A stretch of DNA of 64,000 bases from Epilithonimonas sp. JDS (GCF_021261315.1 NZ_JAJSAX010000001.1:372001-436000), one strand, 5' to 3'; positions 30,757 through 41,771 are shown, counted from the first letter of the stretch. Translations and numbers: made by a program. Notes: a model not told the origin generated them from the sequence alone.

Positions 30757-33700
30757 TTATTTAATAATCTTCTTCGTTCTCACATCACCGGAGTTTTCAG
30801 CCTTAATGATATAAACACCATTGGAAAGCATCGCAGAATCCAATCTGAAATTTCTGTCGGTAGATTTTTTACTGATGACCAATCTTCCCGTGACATCATA
30901 AACATCGATTCTTCCTAAAATTTTGGATGAATTAATCACATAATCTGTTCCGTCTCTGTAAACTTCAAAGTCTGATTTCGTGGATGAATCTGTTCCTAGA
31001 ACTGCATTTTCTTTGAACACAATTTCGAAGCGTGTAAGGTCGGTACCGTTTACAGATTGAAAAGTGTAATCCCCATTAGTCAGATTAATGGTTTGATTCA
31101 ATAATTTATCTTTCAAATAAATATTCTGCCCCATACTGAAAACTCCGCCTTTATCTTCCAGACTGATTTTCTGATTTCCGCTGACAGATGTTTTGAAACC
31201 CAATCGAATCACATCATCCTTATTAAAATTACCTTTTCTTCCCTGGATTGCTAATTTTTTGGAATCCGAACTTAATGAATAGAAATTCTCCGTCACAGAT
31301 TCGCTGAATATTGCGCTGTCAAAACGTTCAAAGGAATTTTCCGCAGCCGGATGATAAGCCATCGCAATTACGATATGCATATCTTTAGGTGTCGTAAGCT
31401 TGAGATAAAAATTGTCATTGCTCTCCTCACTATTTTTAAAATGCTGAGAATTGGTTCCACCCATTGTAATGCCGGAAGTTCTCATCAAAGCATTTTTGAA
31501 AGTCAGACTTCCTCCTGTTTCCATTGCTCTCATAATAAATCCCTGTCCGGGTCTTAAGATTCCGTTTGGTTTTTTCCCGGTAGCAGCTACGATTGGCGCA
31601 GGAATTCCCATGCCGGAGGATAAGTTTACGATCGCATAATTTTGGTTTACATAACCTGAACCTAACTGACTCAGATTTGTATTGCTCGTATTATCCCACA
31701 AATAGGCAGTTGGCGATTCATCTGCTCCATTATAAAATTTTGAAAAATTGTCGCTATCGTTAAATAAAGCAACAATATCCAGATTGGAAGGATAAGGATT
31801 GCCGATTAAATTATAGTTGTTTCCGGCAGTCGATAAGGCGATGGTATTGACTCCCAATGTACTTTCGTTATTCGGTTCTCCTGTAAAAGTAGCAGTAAGA
31901 GCAGGCGCCATCGTTGGAGATCCCTTTATAGAATATCCTTTTGCAAAGACAGATTTTGGATTGCTTGCAGTGTTAAGAACATTAAATTTGTCATTAGCTG
32001 AATTATAAGCCATTACCGAATTATTAGGCACATTATACAAACTGTACAAAGCCTGATCTTTGACTGGTGAAGACCAAAAATTATATTGGATAGACGGAAC
32101 AGTTGCTTTTCTTTCCATCGTTATGTTACCACTATTCACAGCGTCTTTATCCTGCAATAAGACAGCATTATTTTTAAACAAAGCTTTTCCGCCTGTTACA
32201 ATTTGAATTCCTTTTTTCGCCGTAACTACATAAGGATTGTCGGAATCCAAAGTCACTTCCGGAACTGTGAAAATTGCAGAGGTATCGGTTATTCTAAGAA
32301 GATTATTGACTACGAAGTTTTTACCGCCAGTTTCTACATTGGTTCCGGAGATATCAACATTCAGATACTGTTTTGCAGGTGCGCCCGTTCTGATCTGAAC
32401 AGATGCAGACCCTGCAAATTCTATCACGCCGCCGGTAAGATCGTAATCGCCGCTCATACTTGGCTGTGTTCCACCGCGCGATATTTTATATCGACCACCT
32501 GTCATAACAAGTTTTCCGTCTTCTGCAGTGCCATCTGCAAATCCATTTCCTGAAATATCAATGACTGTTCCTTTGATAATTTTAAGAGAACCTGCGCTTG
32601 AAAACTTATTGACACCAATTGCTTTGAAGCTTACATCGTCCTGAGCCGCATTGCTGGTATTGAGATCCACAATGATATTTTTGGAAGAGGCGTCGCTTGG
32701 CAAACCATTTCCAGAGATTTGATCCGCACCATTTGCTAAGACTTGTGCAGCGTTTGCCTTTCCAATGAAATAAAAAGTTCCGGCAGGACTGAAAACACGG
32801 TTGGTAGCAGTCGATCCTACCTGGACATTTCCTGTGTAAACACTTGTTCCATTAGAAATACCATCCGGTGAGGTGATTTTTAAAACACTTCCCGCATCTG
32901 AGGCAAACGACTGACCGGCAGTTGATCCGACTCTTGCGATATTGAGAGCGGTAGTTCCATTAAAACCAAAATCTAAGGTACTGCCAGATTCTGCGGTCAG
33001 TTTAGAATTGGTTCCGAGTTCAAAATTTCTGTTTAATAATTGAACGTAAGCACCAGATTTTATATTGAAATTAAGGTTTGAATTTTCATTTGTAACCGTT
33101 GATGCCACATCAATATTTTGAGTCGTTGCAGCTGTTAAACCATCTCCGGTTCCTGTAAAATTAAAGTTAGTTGCAGCAGTTGCCCGTAATAGCGCATCAG
33201 GATCTACCAAAAGATCTCCTTTCAAATTAACTTCTGTAATTGCAGCATTGAATTTTGCATCAAATTTACCTTCGTCTCTTAATTCAAGATTACCGTCAAT
33301 ATTCAAAGTTATGGTACCTGCTGTAGAGTTTGAAAGTCTAAAATTACTTTTTGAATTATTAATAAAACTTCCTTTAACATTAAGCGTTATGGTGTTTGCG
33401 GTAGAAACTGAAAGATTCGGGGTTGCAGTAAGATTGGATGAATTTTGTTTAATGACAAAATCTTTTCCAATGGTCCAGTTTACATTTCCATATAGTAGTG
33501 CATAAGAACCATTTGGCCGTATTTCCAGATTACCGTGTGTCAGTGTCGTATTATTAAAATTAGTGGTCGTCATCCTAACGTCGCCACTGGATGAATCTGA
33601 AATCAAGTTTCCAAAATAAGCTGTTACACCATTGTATGTATTAGCTGAAATGTTTGATTGTGCCGGTAAAAAATAAATACCGCTTCCTGTATCGTGATTT

Positions 33701-36330
33701 TTAATAATAAAGTTGGAATCCGGATGAAAAATCTCATTTCCAGCCCAAAGACTTGCAGTAAGCGTGGAAGCAGCAGCAGATGGATAGCTGTACCAAAAAT
33801 TTCCACCGTTTTCGATTTCAAAATTACCTGCTGCCAAAACAGTAAATCTGGTTTGCATATCCAAAGTACCGCCTGACTTGATGATGATATTTCTAAAAGT
33901 CCACAAAGATGAAGATTTAAAAGTAAGAACACCTGTATCCCTAACTACAATTCTAAAGTTTCCACTAATCGTAGTGCTTACCGGAATTTCTACCGCAGTA
34001 GCAATATAAACATTGGTATCTACAGCAGATGGCCCTGCAGAAACGTCTTCCCAAATATTTGAAATTCCATTGTATTTCTGCCAGGTAACTGTAGAAGCTG
34101 CATCATTCCTATTGTTCCACACACCCCCGCCTTTAGTCCTAAAATCGCCATCAGTAAATGCTTCTAATGCAACAGTGACCGTTTGGCTGACAGAAGTTGC
34201 CGCATTGTAATTTCCGTTACCGGACTGTGATGCTGTGATAAGGGATGTCCCGACAGAAACGCCGCTCAAAGTAGAGCCTGACACAGTTGCTACATTGGTT
34301 GATGCACTGGAAAAACTCAAAGCCAATCCTGAACTGGAACTTGCAACCAATGTCAAATTATAAGTATTTCCGACGCCCAAAGTTGGAATCGCAGTAAATG
34401 TAATGGTCTGATTGGCTTTGGTGATATCAGCGCTTAATCCTGTTGGCTGTGTAAGGCTGTAATTGCCTGCATTCGCACCGCCTAATGTTGAAGTAGAGGT
34501 TACCGAAATACCTGTTCCAACATTAACCGAAGCAAAAGTTCCTGTTCCGTTGAAGGTCACCACATCCGGACTAATAATGCCTGAAAGTGTTCCTGTAATT
34601 GTTGCAGCATTAGTCCCGTCGTAGACTTTATTAGCAACTGTTACGGAAGTAATTGTTAAAGATTTTGCTGTAACATTAGCCGTCAATCCGGTAGGTTGCG
34701 ATACCGAATAATTACCTGCTTTTGTTCCAGTTAAGGAATATCCAAAAACCGTAATTGGCTTATTGGTTCCAACATCTTTTGTTGTAAAATTGACAGTAGG
34801 CGTTCCGGTGACTGAGACATCGTCAGAAAAAACGATGCCGACTAAGCTGGGACTTCCGGAAAGTATTGTTGCTGTGCTACCATCGTAAACTTTGTTAACA
34901 CCAGTTAATCCATTAATAGTTAAAGGCTTTGGTGTAACTGTCCATACCAGCGTTTTTGTGTCTGTTCCTCCGGCATTTGTCGCAGAAATACTGATGTTAT
35001 ATATGCCTGCCTCTACATTACTTGCTTTTGTAACAATAGCTCCCGAAAATGAAAATCCAGCCGGCAATGTTCCTGTGCTGTAAGATGTTGGTGTATTGGA
35101 AGCGGTTATTGTGTATGTGTCTCCTGTTCCATAGATGGTGGATTTGGTAAGTGAACTTGTAATGGTAGGTGGAACTGCTGCATTTACCGTTAATGTCTTC
35201 ACTTCAGATTCTATAGTTGCGCAAGGAGAATTACCTGTAATAACAACTTTATACTGATAGCCGTTCATTGCAATAGAAGTTGCAGGTGTAGTGTAAGAAT
35301 TACTATTGCTACCCACATTGGTCCAGGCCGCAGCGCCTATTTTTTCTTGCCACTGATAACTTGCAGCATTGGAAACAGTGACAGAAAATGTTGCAGTTGA
35401 AGGTTCAGTAACTGCCTGATTTGCCGGTTGGCTAGTGATACTAGGTGCAGCAACTACGGTAACTGCTTGAGAAACTGTTCCTGCTGACCAGCAATTTCCG
35501 GCATCAGACTTAGAACGGACATAATAAGTTCCAGAAGTTGTTGGTGCATAAGAACCTGTCGTTTGGTTGGTCGTTGAAGTTCCACTTGAACTGGTTTGCC
35601 AATAATATTTTGTACCTGTTGGAGCTGTTCCGGAAAAACCGAGACTCGTAGATCCGCAGGAAGGTGTAGCAGAAATAGTTCCCACCGGATCTGCAGGCGT
35701 TGTACAAGTTGAAACCGTGGTTGCTGTAACGTTAGCGCTTGTATTATTTTCCACTCTGCAAGTTGTACCATTTGCAGTTAAGGAATTTGGAATGATAAAT
35801 ATATTAAGAACTTCTCCTGCACCTACAGATATTGCGGATGACGGTGTAATAGTATATGTAGCCACACTTCCTGTAGGCGTGTAAGAACCTATTACTGTTT
35901 TTGTACCAGTACCAATGCTGTATTGAACCGATACGTTTGGGGTTCCACTGGCATTACTAACTCTTGAAACAATGTTTAAACTGTTAAGCGTAAAGGATGT
36001 AGAAGCGTCACTGGTAATCGAAAATGTAAACCACTTTGCTGCGCTGATACTTGCAGTTAGGGTATTATTAAACAAAGATCCTGATATGGATCCATTTGCT
36101 GTTGCACAGGTTACGCCGGAACCACGTGAGAATTGAGAAAAAGTCAATCCAGTTGGTGGTGTAGAAATAGTTGCTACTGGTGTATCTGGACATGTAACTG
36201 TTGTAAAAGCACTGTAAGTCACTGTTGTCTGAGCCAGAATAATATTGCTAAAAAATACAGCTAATAGAATAGCATAGTTAGAAAATTGGTTTTTGAAAAC
36301 CACAGTTTTTAGTTTTTTTTTCGTAGTCAT
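30757..36330 (-). CDS. Giant T9SS-sorted surface protein 4 (1857 aa): Ig-like, tandem YDG domains, beta-solenoid
   Basis: N-terminal export signal within residues 1-35. Ig-like domains lie between about 200 and 370. Two adjacent YDG/MBG-type beta domains (about 467-633) carry the hallmark NKVYDG motif twice. A related G-N-G-N-Y-N-A-A-T repeat follows to about 720, then a long solenoid-like region (about 850-1400) with repeated G-x-L-x-I-x-x-G strands. The shared cassette begins near 1417 (FWSSPVKDQALY). The last 85 or so residues are nearly identical to those of giant protein 5, also at DNA level. YDG/MBG domains occur in large bacterial adhesins. Surface location via T9SS is well supported; the ligand is unknown. 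Confidence 0.9.
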   Translation of the reverse strand: MTTKKKLKTVVFKNQFSNYAILLAVFFSNIILAQTTVTYSAFTTVTCPDTPVATISTPPTGLTFSQFSRGSGVTCATANGSISGSLFNNTLTASISAAKWFTFSITSDASTSFTLNSLNIVSRVSNASGTPNVSVQYSIGTGTKTVIGSYTPTGSVATYTITPSSAISVGAGEVLNIFIIPNSLTANGTTCRVENNTSANVTATTVSTCTTPADPVGTISATPSCGSTSLGFSGTAPTGTKYYWQTSSSGTSTTNQTTGSYAPTTSGTYYVRSKSDAGNCWSAGTVSQAVTVVAAPSITSQPANQAVTEPSTATFSVTVSNAASYQWQEKIGAAAWTNVGSNSNSYTTPATSIAMNGYQYKVVITGNSPCATIESEVKTLTVNAAVPPTITSSLTKSTIYGTGDTYTITASNTPTSYSTGTLPAGFSFSGAIVTKASNVEAGIYNISISATNAGGTDTKTLVWTVTPKPLTINGLTGVNKVYDGSTATILSGSPSLVGIVFSDDVSVTGTPTVNFTTKDVGTNKPITVFGYSLTGTKAGNYSVSQPTGLTANVTAKSLTITSVTVANKVYDGTNAATITGTLSGIISPDVVTFNGTGTFASVNVGTGISVTSTSTLGGANAGNYSLTQPTGLSADITKANQTITFTAIPTLGVGNTYNLTLVASSSSGLALSFSSASTNVATVSGSTLSGVSVGTSLITASQSGNGNYNAATSVSQTVTVALEAFTDGDFRTKGGGVWNNRNDAASTVTWQKYNGISNIWEDVSAGPSAVDTNVYIATAVEIPVSTTISGNFRIVVRDTGVLTFKSSSLWTFRNIIIKSGGTLDMQTRFTVLAAGNFEIENGGNFWYSYPSAAASTLTASLWAGNEIFHPDSNFIIKNHDTGSGIYFLPAQSNISANTYNGVTAYFGNLISDSSSGDVRMTTTNFNNTTLTHGNLEIRPNGSYALLYGNVNWTIGKDFVIKQNSSNLTATPNLSVSTANTITLNVKGSFINNSKSNFRLSNSTAGTITLNIDGNLELRDEGKFDAKFNAAITEVNLKGDLLVDPDALLRATAATNFNFTGTGDGLTAATTQNIDVASTVTNENSNLNFNIKSGAYVQLLNRNFELGTNSKLTAESGSTLDFGFNGTTALNIARVGSTAGQSFASDAGSVLKITSPDGISNGTSVYTGNVQVGSTATNRVFSPAGTFYFIGKANAAQVLANGADQISGNGLPSDASSKNIIVDLNTSNAAQDDVSFKAIGVNKFSSAGSLKIIKGTVIDISGNGFADGTAEDGKLVMTGGRYKISRGGTQPSMSGDYDLTGGVIEFAGSASVQIRTGAPAKQYLNVDISGTNVETGGKNFVVNNLLRITDTSAIFTVPEVTLDSDNPYVVTAKKGIQIVTGGKALFKNNAVLLQDKDAVNSGNITMERKATVPSIQYNFWSSPVKDQALYSLYNVPNNSVMAYNSANDKFNVLNTASNPKSVFAKGYSIKGSPTMAPALTATFTGEPNNESTLGVNTIALSTAGNNYNLIGNPYPSNLDIVALFNDSDNFSKFYNGADESPTAYLWDNTSNTNLSQLGSGYVNQNYAIVNLSSGMGIPAPIVAATGKKPNGILRPGQGFIMRAMETGGSLTFKNALMRTSGITMGGTNSQHFKNSEESNDNFYLKLTTPKDMHIVIAMAYHPAAENSFERFDSAIFSESVTENFYSLSSDSKKLAIQGRKGNFNKDDVIRLGFKTSVSGNQKISLEDKGGVFSMGQNIYLKDKLLNQTINLTNGDYTFQSVNGTDLTRFEIVFKENAVLGTDSSTKSDFEVYRDGTDYVINSSKILGRIDVYDVTGRLVISKKSTDRNFRLDSAMLSNGVYIIKAENSGDVRTKKIIK

Positions 36331-36480
36331 TTGTTTCTTCTTAAATCAGTTTGTTAAATTAATTATTTTTCTCAAACTCATTAATAAAAAGTTAAATATT
36401 TTTTAATTAGGCATTAAATAAGGCTTTATAATACAAATACCGCAATTCAACCATCAATTATAGACAACAAATGAAAACCA

Positions 36481-36505
36481 AAAAAGGCACTCGAAAGTGC
36501 CTTTT
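36481..36505 (-). terminator. Intrinsic terminator of giant T9SS gene 5
   Basis: 9-bp stem (arms 36483-36491 and 36496-36504) with a TTCG tetraloop on the minus strand and a T-run. The sequence is closely related to the terminator after giant gene 6, so it was probably duplicated along with the gene end. Confidence 0.9.
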
Positions 36506-36525
36506 ATTTGATATTTACAAAGAAA

Positions 36526-39500
36526 TTATTTAATAACTTTCTTCGTTCTCACATCACCAGAGTTTTCAGCCTTAATGATATAAACACCATTGGAAAGCAT
36601 CGCAGAATCCAATCTGAAATTTCTGTCGGTAGATTTTTTACTGATGACCAATCTTCCCGTGACATCATAAACGTCGATTCTTACTAAAATTTTGGATGAA
36701 TTAATCACATAATCTGTTCCGTCTCTGTACACTTCGAAGTCAGATTTCGTGGCTGAATCTGTTCCCAAAACTGCATCTTCTTTGAACACAATTTCGAAGC
36801 GGGAATTGTCTGTTCCTTTTACTGCCTGGAATGTGTAATCGCTATTGCTCAAGTTTACAACTTTGTTCAGCAGCTTGTCCTTCAGATAAATATTTTGATT
36901 TCCGCTGAAGATGCCTTCTGCATTTTTCAGTGAAACGGTGTAGTTTCCATTTTGCGAATAGACATTTCCCAAGCCAACTTTATCTTCTATGTCAAAGGTA
37001 CCTTTGCCCTGAATTGCGAGTTTTTTACTGCCTAATGTAGAATAGAAGGAATCAGATCCAACAACAAACAATTCGGCATCGTAATCTATTTCGAAGTCAT
37101 TGGTAGCCGTTGGGATATATCCTATCAGAATTGTATTTGTAATGTTGGCCGGCGATTTCAGCTTCAGCCAAAATCTGTTTTTTTCTACAGAAAGTTTGTT
37201 GTTAAAAAAGATGCCGCTCTCTGCAACTCTCACTGCATTAGTAAAATTAAGCGGCTGGTTGCTCCCTGCAATTTTTGCTTTGATGATGAAACCCTGCCCT
37301 ACTTTTATAATATTATTTGGTGTACTGCTTGCCAATGCAGGCTGTCCAGGCGCAGGATCTATTTCCACAGCCGGAGCACCACCTGTCAGGTTGTAAACAG
37401 CATAGTTGTTTCCTTGATAGCCCGAACCTTGCTGCGAGGTAACACTCATATCATTGTTAGTCCAGAAGTAGGCTGTGGCATAGATCTTTGAGGAATTGAT
37501 ATTGTACAATTCATCAAAATCAATATGTGAAGGATATGGATTCCCCACCAGATTGTATCCTTTGTCTGGCCCGGAATACTTCAAATTCACAAAAGACAAG
37601 CTGCCATTGTGAGGTGTTCCTGTAAAAGTAAACTCGTATGAAGTAGTAGGCACTGCAGCATCAAACTGATTTTGTCCGCGGATTGCATATCCTTTTCCGG
37701 ATTCAAAAACGGAAAGATCATTCAGTTGAAAAGATCCTGTGTTTTTGAAAAGATCTGTAGCCTCATCGTACTGCCAGAATCTGTTTTTTGGTGTCCCGTT
37801 AAGACCGCCGCCGTCAGAAAAAGCGTAGAGATTTTGATTGCTGACAGGCGAACTCCAATAGTTGTAACCCAATTTTGGCAGTTTGGCTTTTCTCTTCGCT
37901 TCAATATTTCCGAAGTTAGAAACACCAGTCGCATCCTGCATCAGGTTTGCATTGGTTTCGAGAATTACATTTCCGCCAGTATTGCTGATTCCTTTGTGTG
38001 CATAGAAAACATTAGGTATCACATTATCTGCTGTCTCCGAGATTCTAAGAATTCCGGCACTTATCGTCGTCAGATTATTAACCTTAAGATTTGCTGCAGT
38101 CTTTTCGCCTGTACCGGTAAAATTAAGATTATAATATCCCGGCGTAAAATCGCTCACAGTTTGCGCAGTTGCTTTGCTATATTCCACCGTACTGCCATTT
38201 TCCAAAGTGATGTCCGTAATATTGGAATGCACTGCAGAGTTATCCGTGAAGGTGGCTGTAAAACCGTGTAATCCTTTGGTATTTCCCGTTTTGAAAGTAC
38301 CTCCATTTTTCACAATAACTTTTGCATTGGCTCCGGATAATGAAGTAATAGAATTATCATTAATAGTAAATAAACCGCCCGAAACCACTGTAAATGTACC
38401 GTTTGAATTCAGTGTAATATTTCCTGAAGAATTACCGACATCTGTTCCGCTCACTTCTATATTCTGATAACTTTTACTTCTGATAGTTTGTGAGGATGAA
38501 CCTTTGAATTCTACAACGCCACCAGTTAGATTATACGTTCCGCGCATATTTGGCTGCGCTCCTCCGGTTCCTAGAATCAGGCGGCCACCATCCATTTGAA
38601 ATGCAGTAGTATTTGCCGATGTACTGGCAAGATTATTCGAGGTAAAATCTGCTGTCGTAGTTCCGGTGACTTTTACAGATCCATTTGTATCAACTGATAT
38701 TGCACTGGAGGGTGTTTTGATTCCTGCACCAGAAAATATGATATTATAATAAGAAGGATTTGAGCTGACAGTTTGATTGGCAGTCGCATAATAATCAACA
38801 ATACTATTTGCATTCAGAGCAAGCGTTCCTTCCTGGATATTTCCTAAACCAGTCGCTTTGAGGCCACCGGTATTTGATGTTTTCAAAGTTCCGTTGACGG
38901 AGATAGATCCTGTAGCGGAGTTTATAATTCTGATATTTGAAAGATCAAGAATTCCATTGACCGTTATCGTGCCGCCGGTTCTGCTCAAATAGTTATTCTG
39001 TGCAGCGCTCTGAAGCACAACCTCAGCTGCCAGCGGCACATTCGCACCATTTGGAAATTCAATTTTATTTGATGGGAAGGTGAATGTGAGTTTGCCAGTA
39101 TTACCTAGAGTTGGAATATTTCCAGAAGTTCCAAAAATCACTTTTCCAGTTCCGGAAGCATAATTAATAGTAAGACTTCCCGTTCCCTGCAGACCACCGA
39201 CGAAAGTTTTGTTCCCATTACCTTGATAGTCCCATACGATATTTGAATTAACTTCAATTTTTGCATTTAAAACATTGCTGGTAGAAGATCCAAAAGCAAA
39301 TGCAGGCGAATTGACGATTCTGAAAATTGCTATATCTCCCGTGTTGAAAGCTGAAAAATAATTGGTATCTGCACTTCCTAAATTGGTACTTGAGTTTTGC
39401 CATTCGCAAATTGCATTATTCCCAAAATAAAACAATCCAAAACTTGCTTCTATATACCGCTGAGCAAACGTGCTCCCACTACCGCTGAGAGCAACAAGCT

Positions 39501-41568
39501 TTCCGCCGGTCTCTACCAATCCGTAAGCATTTCCAGCATTAGCATATCCGTCTCCATTGGTGATAAAAGATCCGCCATTTTTTATGGTAAGTTCTATCCC
39601 GTCTGCAATTCCATTTACAGAAAAATTATTTATGCCCGTTTCCAGACTTCCGTAAACCTGTGTTTTTGTAATGACAATTCCGGTCGTATTAATAACAATA
39701 TTATGACCTGACTGTATGGTTACAGCACTGGCATTCGTTCCCGGAGCAAGTGTTGCAGTGTGCCAGTCCGAAGTTCCATTGGTAGAGGATTCCCAAGGAG
39801 TTGTTGCAGAAGCCGTATCTGACCAATTTCCGGATTTAGAAGTTCGGAAATAATCTGTCGCAGCGCTTACTGCAGATATGATGATGTTTCCACTTGTTGC
39901 AGATGTTAATCCTGAAAGGGATGCTGTAATAGTGTAAGTTCCTGCCGATGACAAATTGACTGCACCGAAAGTTGCCGCACCTCCAGACAGAGCAGCAGTC
40001 GTAGTTCCGCCAAGCGTGCCAGATCCTGAAACAATATTTCTTGATAACGTTACAGTTCCGGAAAAATCTGTATCCACACTGTTGTCCGCTCGCTGCGCCT
40101 GTACTGTAAATGACGTTAAATTGACACCTGCATTTCCAGTTGCTGGCGGACTTACGCTGTAAGCAAGTTTTGTAGCGGCAGTGAGTGTTGTAACATTAAT
40201 AGTATTAGAAGGCAGTTCCGAATCTCCCGCAGAATTATTTGATCTGAAGTTATATCTGTAATTCGTATTTGGCGTAAGACCTGTTACATCATAAAAAGTT
40301 GTACCAGACGGAATTGAAGTATAAGTTGCGAAGAGTGAGTAATTTCCCAATCCGTCATCGGCGTACACGAATAATTTATAAGTAAAAGTTTCCGTCCCTA
40401 CTCCCGGATTGGTCCAATTGGCTCGGAAGGATTTTGAAGAAACATTGGTAGCTGCATTTGCAGTGGTAGAAAATGGCTTGGTTACAATTGAAGTCGATAC
40501 AGGTGTTGCACTGGAATAGCCGGTCTGCGGAACCGCACAATTATTAATTGCGTAAGATCTGTAGTAATATCTTGTATTCCCAGTAAGGATCGTATTCAAT
40601 GTGTAAGATCCGGTAGAAGATGAATTTTCTGATAAGTCTGTTGCCGAAGACATATTAGCATTTGTAGAAATCTGGAATCCACGTTTGGTAATACTGGTTC
40701 CGCCACCTGCATTAGTAACACTTCCTGTAAAATCTATATCACCGGTGATGTTCTGAGTTGCAGACACAGTGCTGCTTAAAGCCGGAGCGGCGCAGGATGA
40801 TCCAGCGGGCGTTACAGAAGCCCAAGTGGTTCCCACCCTCAACTCATCCATCTCAACAAAAGGTGTTGTTGTAGTTGCATCTTGGCGAATAAATATTCGA
40901 TTGAGATTAAGTAAATCTGTTCCTGTGTTAGTTGCAGACAATGTAGCTGCAGGTTCTGTACCTCCAGGTGTTGGGTTGATCCACATTTTCACAACATCGT
41001 TTGATGAACCTGCCACAATTTGATAAGAAATCACTACCAAAACAGTTGTTCCAACTGTCTGTACAGACGATGACCAAGCAGTATTTGCAACGGTGGTACG
41101 TGGATTAATGCCGATATTGTATCCTACGCCGCTGCTTCTTGTCCAGACTGTGGCTCCAAAATTTGTTGTCGTCCCTTCATTGAGACCTGTCAAATATCCA
41201 CCTGTTGTATTGAGAGAACCTAAAGAAGAAACATTAAGCAAAAAAGAATAATAAACAGTGCCCGATGTCTGCTGGGTGAAGGCCTTGGCAGCGTCTATGC
41301 CCGCTCCGTCAAAAGCTACTTTGTTGCCTGCGGAAGCTGCCAATCCTGAATAACTAAGACTTCCTGCTGTAACAGCAAGGTCATCCCCGGCATTAAGTGA
41401 AGTCCAGCCACTTTGGGTTTGAAGCGCTGTGCCTGCTGTGTAACTTATTGGATCCAGATGAGGTAAAGTGACCTGGCCGGTAAGAGTTAGGCTTAAAAAA
41501 AGAATGAAGGTGGCCAAAGATTTCTGAAAAGTAAATCCCCAGGAATTCTTAAGTAATTTGTTTTTCAT
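36526..41568 (-). CDS. Giant T9SS-sorted surface protein 5 (1680 aa): LamG-like, FnIII, beta-solenoid
   Basis: Signal peptide ends near residue 32 (LSLTLTGQ). A jelly-roll/LamG-like domain covers about 35-250 (ending FVEMDELRVGTTWASV). It is followed by an FnIII-like repeat, a clearer FnIII domain (364-457), an Ig-like filament domain (457-550, AATKLAYSVSPPATG), an NW repeat (SGNWSDTASATTPWESS, about 580) and a long solenoid-like stretch to about 1200. The cassette begins near 1234 (YWSSPVSNQNLY) with GNPYPSH near 1341. The C-terminal tail matches giant protein 4 except for a few changes, including Gly to Val in KILVRIDVY. A LamG-like domain suggests carbohydrate or glycoprotein binding, but this is inference. 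Confidence 0.9.
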   Translation of the reverse strand: MKNKLLKNSWGFTFQKSLATFILFLSLTLTGQVTLPHLDPISYTAGTALQTQSGWTSLNAGDDLAVTAGSLSYSGLAASAGNKVAFDGAGIDAAKAFTQQTSGTVYYSFLLNVSSLGSLNTTGGYLTGLNEGTTTNFGATVWTRSSGVGYNIGINPRTTVANTAWSSSVQTVGTTVLVVISYQIVAGSSNDVVKMWINPTPGGTEPAATLSATNTGTDLLNLNRIFIRQDATTTTPFVEMDELRVGTTWASVTPAGSSCAAPALSSTVSATQNITGDIDFTGSVTNAGGGTSITKRGFQISTNANMSSATDLSENSSSTGSYTLNTILTGNTRYYYRSYAINNCAVPQTGYSSATPVSTSIVTKPFSTTANAATNVSSKSFRANWTNPGVGTETFTYKLFVYADDGLGNYSLFATYTSIPSGTTFYDVTGLTPNTNYRYNFRSNNSAGDSELPSNTINVTTLTAATKLAYSVSPPATGNAGVNLTSFTVQAQRADNSVDTDFSGTVTLSRNIVSGSGTLGGTTTAALSGGAATFGAVNLSSAGTYTITASLSGLTSATSGNIIISAVSAATDYFRTSKSGNWSDTASATTPWESSTNGTSDWHTATLAPGTNASAVTIQSGHNIVINTTGIVITKTQVYGSLETGINNFSVNGIADGIELTIKNGGSFITNGDGYANAGNAYGLVETGGKLVALSGSGSTFAQRYIEASFGLFYFGNNAICEWQNSSTNLGSADTNYFSAFNTGDIAIFRIVNSPAFAFGSSTSNVLNAKIEVNSNIVWDYQGNGNKTFVGGLQGTGSLTINYASGTGKVIFGTSGNIPTLGNTGKLTFTFPSNKIEFPNGANVPLAAEVVLQSAAQNNYLSRTGGTITVNGILDLSNIRIINSATGSISVNGTLKTSNTGGLKATGLGNIQEGTLALNANSIVDYYATANQTVSSNPSYYNIIFSGAGIKTPSSAISVDTNGSVKVTGTTTADFTSNNLASTSANTTAFQMDGGRLILGTGGAQPNMRGTYNLTGGVVEFKGSSSQTIRSKSYQNIEVSGTDVGNSSGNITLNSNGTFTVVSGGLFTINDNSITSLSGANAKVIVKNGGTFKTGNTKGLHGFTATFTDNSAVHSNITDITLENGSTVEYSKATAQTVSDFTPGYYNLNFTGTGEKTAANLKVNNLTTISAGILRISETADNVIPNVFYAHKGISNTGGNVILETNANLMQDATGVSNFGNIEAKRKAKLPKLGYNYWSSPVSNQNLYAFSDGGGLNGTPKNRFWQYDEATDLFKNTGSFQLNDLSVFESGKGYAIRGQNQFDAAVPTTSYEFTFTGTPHNGSLSFVNLKYSGPDKGYNLVGNPYPSHIDFDELYNINSSKIYATAYFWTNNDMSVTSQQGSGYQGNNYAVYNLTGGAPAVEIDPAPGQPALASSTPNNIIKVGQGFIIKAKIAGSNQPLNFTNAVRVAESGIFFNNKLSVEKNRFWLKLKSPANITNTILIGYIPTATNDFEIDYDAELFVVGSDSFYSTLGSKKLAIQGKGTFDIEDKVGLGNVYSQNGNYTVSLKNAEGIFSGNQNIYLKDKLLNKVVNLSNSDYTFQAVKGTDNSRFEIVFKEDAVLGTDSATKSDFEVYRDGTDYVINSSKILVRIDVYDVTGRLVISKKSTDRNFRLDSAMLSNGVYIIKAENSGDVRTKKVIK

Positions 41569-41724
41569 TTGTGTTAGATTTTATTTCGCAATAAAGTTAT
41601 GATAAATTATTATTTTATCTAAGTACCTTAAGAAAAGTTAATATAGTCCTCCAAAACCCATTAATAAAGGATTTTAAAACCAAAATCTGACATTTACACC
41701 TACAAATGCGATTCTTCCAAACGC

Positions 41725-41750
41725 AAAAAAGACACCCGAAAGTGCCTTTT
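41725..41750 (-). terminator. Intrinsic terminator of giant T9SS gene 6
   Basis: Stem arms lie at about 41730-41738 and 41741-41749, with two G-U pairs and a TTCG loop on the minus strand, followed by six T. It is almost the same as the terminator at 36481-36505, with substitutions that keep the stem. Confidence 0.85.
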
Positions 41751-41771
41751 ATTTAATATTTGAAAAAAAAA

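Noticed and set aside
37672-38271. 199-aa plus-strand frame inside giant gene 5
   Set aside because: Antisense to the cassette region of a clear T9SS gene, no recognisable motif, no promoter or ribosome site seen.
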